A stretch of DNA of 64,000 nucleotides, from NCBI RefSeq assembly GCF_016599715.1, contig NZ_CP067019.1, forward strand, positions 1,116,001-1,180,000, in the 5' to 3' direction. A program made the translations under genes and the position numbers. This document shows, one piece after another, positions 60,841 through 64,000 of this stretch. The notes under the pieces are model-generated. The model saw nothing but the letters and a program-made list of their open reading frames with translations, was not told the origin of the DNA and made no database searches. Positions within the stretch are counted from its first letter, which is position 1. Every line of letters starts with the position of its first letter. This DNA comes from Acinetobacter sp. CS-2. Lineage in GTDB: Bacteria > Pseudomonadota > Gammaproteobacteria > Pseudomonadales > Moraxellaceae.

Positions 60841-61394
60841 CCGGTGCTGATCTGGAGCTTTTGCACAGCACCCTTGTTGAAAAACTAAAAGCTCAATTCC
60901 CGCAGTTCAAAATTGTCGAGTTTTATCGTGAGGAAGAAGAACGCCGTGCGCCAAGCCAGCAGAATTTGCCTGCGTTAATTCTGGACCTGCCGGAACTGGA
61001 ACTGGATCCTGAAGGCGATATGTGCACGGAACAGTTGCCACTGGTGGCACGTTTTGAAGCACGGGTGATTGATACCTTTAACCAGCCAAACGCCAAACTC
61101 AATATTAAAAAACTGGCCGTTCAATTGGCCTATTACATTTTTAAAAACAAACGCTTTCACGCCTTGAATAATTCGGCGGTAGGTCATGCCACGGTGGATG
61201 CCATTGTCGAAGATGATTTCTTTCCGGAACTGGACCGTTTTGAAGTCTGGCGGGTGGATTTCTCCATGCAGCTCGGCATTGGTGCAAATATCTGGGATGA
61301 AACCGGCGAAGTGACACCGGATAATCCCGTTTTTAGTTATGCGCCTGATACCGGTACTGTCAATGCGGATGATTATCAGCAGGTGATGCCATGA
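60825..61394 (+). CDS. Tail terminator-like protein
   Basis: A 189-residue protein. Strands with EEERRAPSQQNLPALILDLPE and LPLVARFEARV, then WRVDFSMQLGIG, suggest a tail-terminator-type fold. It lies between gpZ-like and gpV-like genes, so it is expected to end the tail tube. The family name is uncertain. Confidence 0.6.
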   Translation: MANALAGADLELLHSTLVEKLKAQFPQFKIVEFYREEEERRAPSQQNLPALILDLPELELDPEGDMCTEQLPLVARFEARVIDTFNQPNAKLNIKKLAVQLAYYIFKNKRFHALNNSAVGHATVDAIVEDDFFPELDRFEVWRVDFSMQLGIGANIWDETGEVTPDNPVFSYAPDTGTVNADDYQQVMP

Positions 61395-62017
61395 GTTATG
61401 AAGCATCACAAACAGACCGATTACTGGCAAATTTAATCCGCTATGGCCGGGTTCAATCCGTTGCTGGCGGTATGGCCACTGTTGATTTTGATGGTGAAGT
61501 CGTTTCAGGTCTGACCTGGACCAAACAGCGTGCCGGGGATGATCGGCAATACCATGCGCCCAGTGTCGGGGAACAAGTGGTAGTCCTTTCTCCCAGTGGA
61601 GAATTATCGCAAGGCGTGATTGTTGGTTCGATTTCTCAGGACCTTTTCCCGGATGCCGGCAGCGATGCCAATCCGAGAACCATCTATGCAGATGGCACGG
61701 TCATTGAGTACAACAAAACCAGCCATACGCTGACGATTGATGCCAGTGCATCATCTGGCGCGGTCCTGATCAAATGTAACGAGGCCAACATTGAAGCGGC
61801 TTCAAGCGTCACGATTGACGCGCCGAACACCACATGCACCGGTAATTTATCGGTGGCCAAATCACTGACCATGGGTGCTGGTGGCGGTACGGCAACCATT
61901 ACCGGCAATGTGGCCATTAGTGGCGGAACATTAACCCATAACGGCAAAAACATTGGTGCGACACATCAGCATACTGGCGTGCAGACAGGCGGTGGCAATA
62001 CCGGCGGGGTGCTGTAA
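61391..62017 (+). CDS. Baseplate assembly protein V-like (spike)
   Basis: A 208-residue protein. The OB-fold N-terminal part (RYGRVQSVAGGMATVDFDG, SPSGELSQGVIVGSI) is followed by a beta-helix spike region (residues 115-170, IEAASSVTIDAPN) and a Gly-rich, His-containing tip (HQHTGVQTGGGNTGG). This is typical of P2 gpV, the membrane-piercing spike. It opens the contractile-tail module. Confidence 0.9.
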   Translation: MSYEASQTDRLLANLIRYGRVQSVAGGMATVDFDGEVVSGLTWTKQRAGDDRQYHAPSVGEQVVVLSPSGELSQGVIVGSISQDLFPDAGSDANPRTIYADGTVIEYNKTSHTLTIDASASSGAVLIKCNEANIEAASSVTIDAPNTTCTGNLSVAKSLTMGAGGGTATITGNVAISGGTLTHNGKNIGATHQHTGVQTGGGNTGGVL

Positions 62018-62353
62018 ATGATGAGTCGTGACACGGGAAAAACTGTAGAAGGACTGGAACATCTGAAACAGTCCATTATTGACATACTGACCACACCGAT
62101 TGGCAGCCGAGTAATGCGCCGTGATTATGGCTCGCGGCTGTTTGAGCTGATCGACGCGCCAGTCAACCGGGAAACACTGGTGGACTATTATGCCGCTGTT
62201 GCTGAAGCGCTGGATCTTTGGGAACCTCGGATTCAACTGCAGCAAGTAGATATTACCAGCGCGGTGGTTGGGTCAATCACTTTGAGCATCACCGGTAAAT
62301 ATCTGATTGATGGTCAGGCTGTGAGACTGGATGGAATTGTAATTAACAAGTAA
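62018..62353 (+). CDS. Baseplate wedge protein W-like (GP25 family)
   Basis: A 111-residue protein with LKQSIIDILTTPIGSRVMRRDYGS and LFELIDAPVNRETL, the signature of P2 gpW / T4 gp25. It is a core piece of the baseplate wedge. It starts one base after the spike gene stop. Confidence 0.93.
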   Translation: MMSRDTGKTVEGLEHLKQSIIDILTTPIGSRVMRRDYGSRLFELIDAPVNRETLVDYYAAVAEALDLWEPRIQLQQVDITSAVVGSITLSITGKYLIDGQAVRLDGIVINK

Positions 62354-62360
62354 GGGTTAT

Positions 62361-63323
62361 ATGAGCTTAGCAGATTTCAGCACGATTGCAGCGCCAGAAC
62401 TTATTGAAGAACTGAGTTTTGAAACGATCTTTGCGCAGCGAAAAGCTGCTTTTCTTGCTCTATACACCGATGCAGCTGCAAAAGCTGCAATGACCGAAAC
62501 ACTGGCTTACGAATCTGAACCTATCGTTAAGCTGCTTGAAGAAAGTGCTTATCGTGAGCTGTTATTCCGGCAGCAAAGAAATACAGACGTCAAATCACTG
62601 TTGGTGCTTTATTCAAGCGGAACGAATCTGGACAATCTGGTCGCTGACCGTGGATTAAAGCGTTTAACCATTACGCCGGCTACAGAAACCACGGCCGCCG
62701 TGATGGAAAGCGATGATGATCTGCGTTACCGCTATATTTTGGCAATGGATGGTTTAAGTGTTGCCGGTCCTACATCCGCGTATGAGTTTTATGCGCAATC
62801 TGCCGACGGTCGTGTTGGTGATGTGTCCGTGGTATCACCTCAGGTGGATCTCGCCAATATTGTGTTGGAGAACCTAACGCAGCAGCAATTAATCGACTTA
62901 ATCAGAACGCTTTTCTATGTCGATATTTATGTGCTGCAAAATGATTCGATCAATGGTGAAGCATCAGCAGAGCTTATCGCTATTGTGCAGGCTGCTTTGG
63001 ATGATGAAACGGTACGTCCATGCTGTGACAAAGCCGTTGTGCGAAGTGTGACAGCAGTGAATTACAGCATTTCCGCTACGATTTATGCAGAACAGACCGC
63101 TCAGGCCGCAAGTGTATTGGAACAAGCTCAGGCAAACTTGGCTGCTTATGTTGAGGATCAGAAGCGCATTGGTCGTTCAATCCGCCGTTCAGCCATTTTT
63201 AAAGCATTGCATGTGGATGGGATTGAACACGTTGAAATCACGACGCCAGCAGCAGACATTCTGATTGATCAGACGCAGGCTGGTTATTGCACTGGTGTAA
63301 CTGTCACTGTAGCGGCGTACTAG
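62361..63323 (+). CDS. Baseplate assembly protein J-like
   Basis: A 320-residue wedge protein of the P2 J / T4 gp6 family. TLAYESEPIVKLLEESAYRELLFRQQ, SGTNLDNLVADRGLKRL and YEFYAQSADGRVGDVSVVSP are conserved. It works with W and I in the baseplate. Confidence 0.95.
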   Translation: MSLADFSTIAAPELIEELSFETIFAQRKAAFLALYTDAAAKAAMTETLAYESEPIVKLLEESAYRELLFRQQRNTDVKSLLVLYSSGTNLDNLVADRGLKRLTITPATETTAAVMESDDDLRYRYILAMDGLSVAGPTSAYEFYAQSADGRVGDVSVVSPQVDLANIVLENLTQQQLIDLIRTLFYVDIYVLQNDSINGEASAELIAIVQAALDDETVRPCCDKAVVRSVTAVNYSISATIYAEQTAQAASVLEQAQANLAAYVEDQKRIGRSIRRSAIFKALHVDGIEHVEITTPAADILIDQTQAGYCTGVTVTVAAY

Positions 63324-63325
63324 AT

Positions 63326-63859
63326 ATGACCACCTTATTACCGCCCAATTCGACAGAGCTTGAGTACAAGCTGGAAATTGCAAAAAGTGCAGAGACCAAT
63401 CTTGAGCGTCGTTTAAACAGCATGATCAATGTGGACAGTATTCCGGATGTATTCCTTGATTTCCTGGCTGTGCAATTGTCAGTGGATTACTGGCGGTTTG
63501 ACTGGATGCCATCATTAAAACGTAGCCGCTTAAAACAGGCATTTGATCAGCATCGTAAAAAAGGCACGCCGTACGCCATCAAGAAAGCACTAGAACCCTT
63601 TGGTTATGCGGTGAAATTGGTGGAGTGGTGGCAGACCAATCCGGTGGGTATCCCTGGGACATTTTATTTAGAGCTGGATCTGGTCGGTAAAGAACTAACC
63701 AAAGAAACCTACAAAGAAGTAAACCGTTTGATTGATGAAACCAAGCCAGCCAGCCGCCGTATTTCATCCGTCAACATCACATCCAATCCTGTGCTGAATA
63801 TGGGCAACATTATTGCCATGCAGGACTCCATTATCTTTGAATGTAATCCAGGACCATAA
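63326..63859 (+). CDS. Tail protein I-like (P2 type)
   Basis: A 177-residue protein with TLLPPNSTELEYKLE, QLSVDYWRFDWMPS, RKKGTPYAIKKALEPFG and ELDLVGKELT. This is the P2 gpI pattern. It links the baseplate to the tail fibre encoded next. ATG 63326 is chosen over an extension inside the J gene. Confidence 0.92.
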   Translation: MTTLLPPNSTELEYKLEIAKSAETNLERRLNSMINVDSIPDVFLDFLAVQLSVDYWRFDWMPSLKRSRLKQAFDQHRKKGTPYAIKKALEPFGYAVKLVEWWQTNPVGIPGTFYLELDLVGKELTKETYKEVNRLIDETKPASRRISSVNITSNPVLNMGNIIAMQDSIIFECNPGP

Positions 63860-63861
63860 AC

Positions 63862-64000
63862 ATGGCATCTCAATTTTATAACGTCACAACCAACAATGGT
63901 GATGCAAAGATTGCAAATGCCATTGCAACAGCAACTAAGCTCAATATTACTCATGTGGTGTTTGGCGATGGTAACGGTAGCGTGCCGACACCAGATAAGA
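63862..64000 (+). CDS. Tail fibre protein, N-terminal part (P2 H-like)
   Basis: The first 46 residues (MASQFYNVTTNNGDAKIANA) match the tail-collar N-terminal domain of P2-type tail fibres. The rest lies beyond the window. The fibre decides host recognition. Confidence 0.8.
   Translation, partial: MASQFYNVTTNNGDAKIANAIATATKLNITHVVFGDGNGSVPTPDK

Overview
The window looks like a chromosome segment of an Acinetobacter-type gammaproteobacterium. It is AT-rich, and it carries glnA with a sigma-54 promoter, ubiC-ubiA, sodB, map divergent from rpsB-tsf, mltB, queF, and several small proteins without recognisable domains. The genus is inferred from gene content and style; the species cannot be set. 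The layout is prophage 1 (right end only), about 26 kb of host chromosome, then prophage 2 (left end and most of its genome, cut by the window end).

Positions 1 to about 8.7 kb are the right end of prophage 1. They hold the end of a lambda-type tail operon (K, I, J-like tip protein), a DUF4376 gene, and a lysis cassette (holin, SAR-type endolysin, DUF6527 gene, Rz and Rz1 spanins). A small secreted protein and a leftward tyrosine integrase follow. The host junction lies between the integrase and glnA in a 1.1 kb gene-free stretch and has no tRNA.

Positions of about 9.7 to 36.0 kb are host DNA: glnA, ubiCA, a LysR regulator divergent from a TfdB-like FAD hydroxylase with clear dyads between them, and four tRNA-Asn genes spread among sodB, a Nif3-family gene and a DegS-like protease. 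After these come an EamA transporter, an aspartate aminotransferase, map, rpsB-tsf with a folded leader, the cell-wall genes rlpA and mltB, queF and an ABC exporter. Three decayed genes are visible: a PaaI thioesterase with two frameshifts, a DUF3465 gene with one frameshift, and a membrane-protein remnant.

Positions 36.0 to 64.0 kb are prophage 2, inserted at tRNA-Arg(CCG). The integrase reads inward. A leftward operon of small overlapping genes (AlpA-like, zinc ribbons, Fis-like) faces an S24 repressor/Cro-like switch. The rightward early operon carries a group II intron directly behind a terminator, a replication initiator with iterons inside its own gene (lambda-like origin), a DnaC-like loader, a RuvC-like nuclease and a Mor-like regulator. 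An Ltp-family superinfection-exclusion candidate, a second lysis cassette, a cos-like site and GpA-type terminase follow, then a two-gene antisense cassette with an Arc-like regulator. The lambda-type head genes (portal, protease-capsid fusion, FII- and Z-like) lead into a P2/Mu-type baseplate module (V, W, J, I, tail fibre). The phage is therefore a head/tail mosaic and probably has a contractile tail.

The strongest leads are the iteron origin inside the initiator gene, the intron behind the terminator, the repeated gene-junction motifs in the leftward operon, the two operator regions with shared sites, the Ltp gene, and the Arc-regulated membrane-protein cassette.
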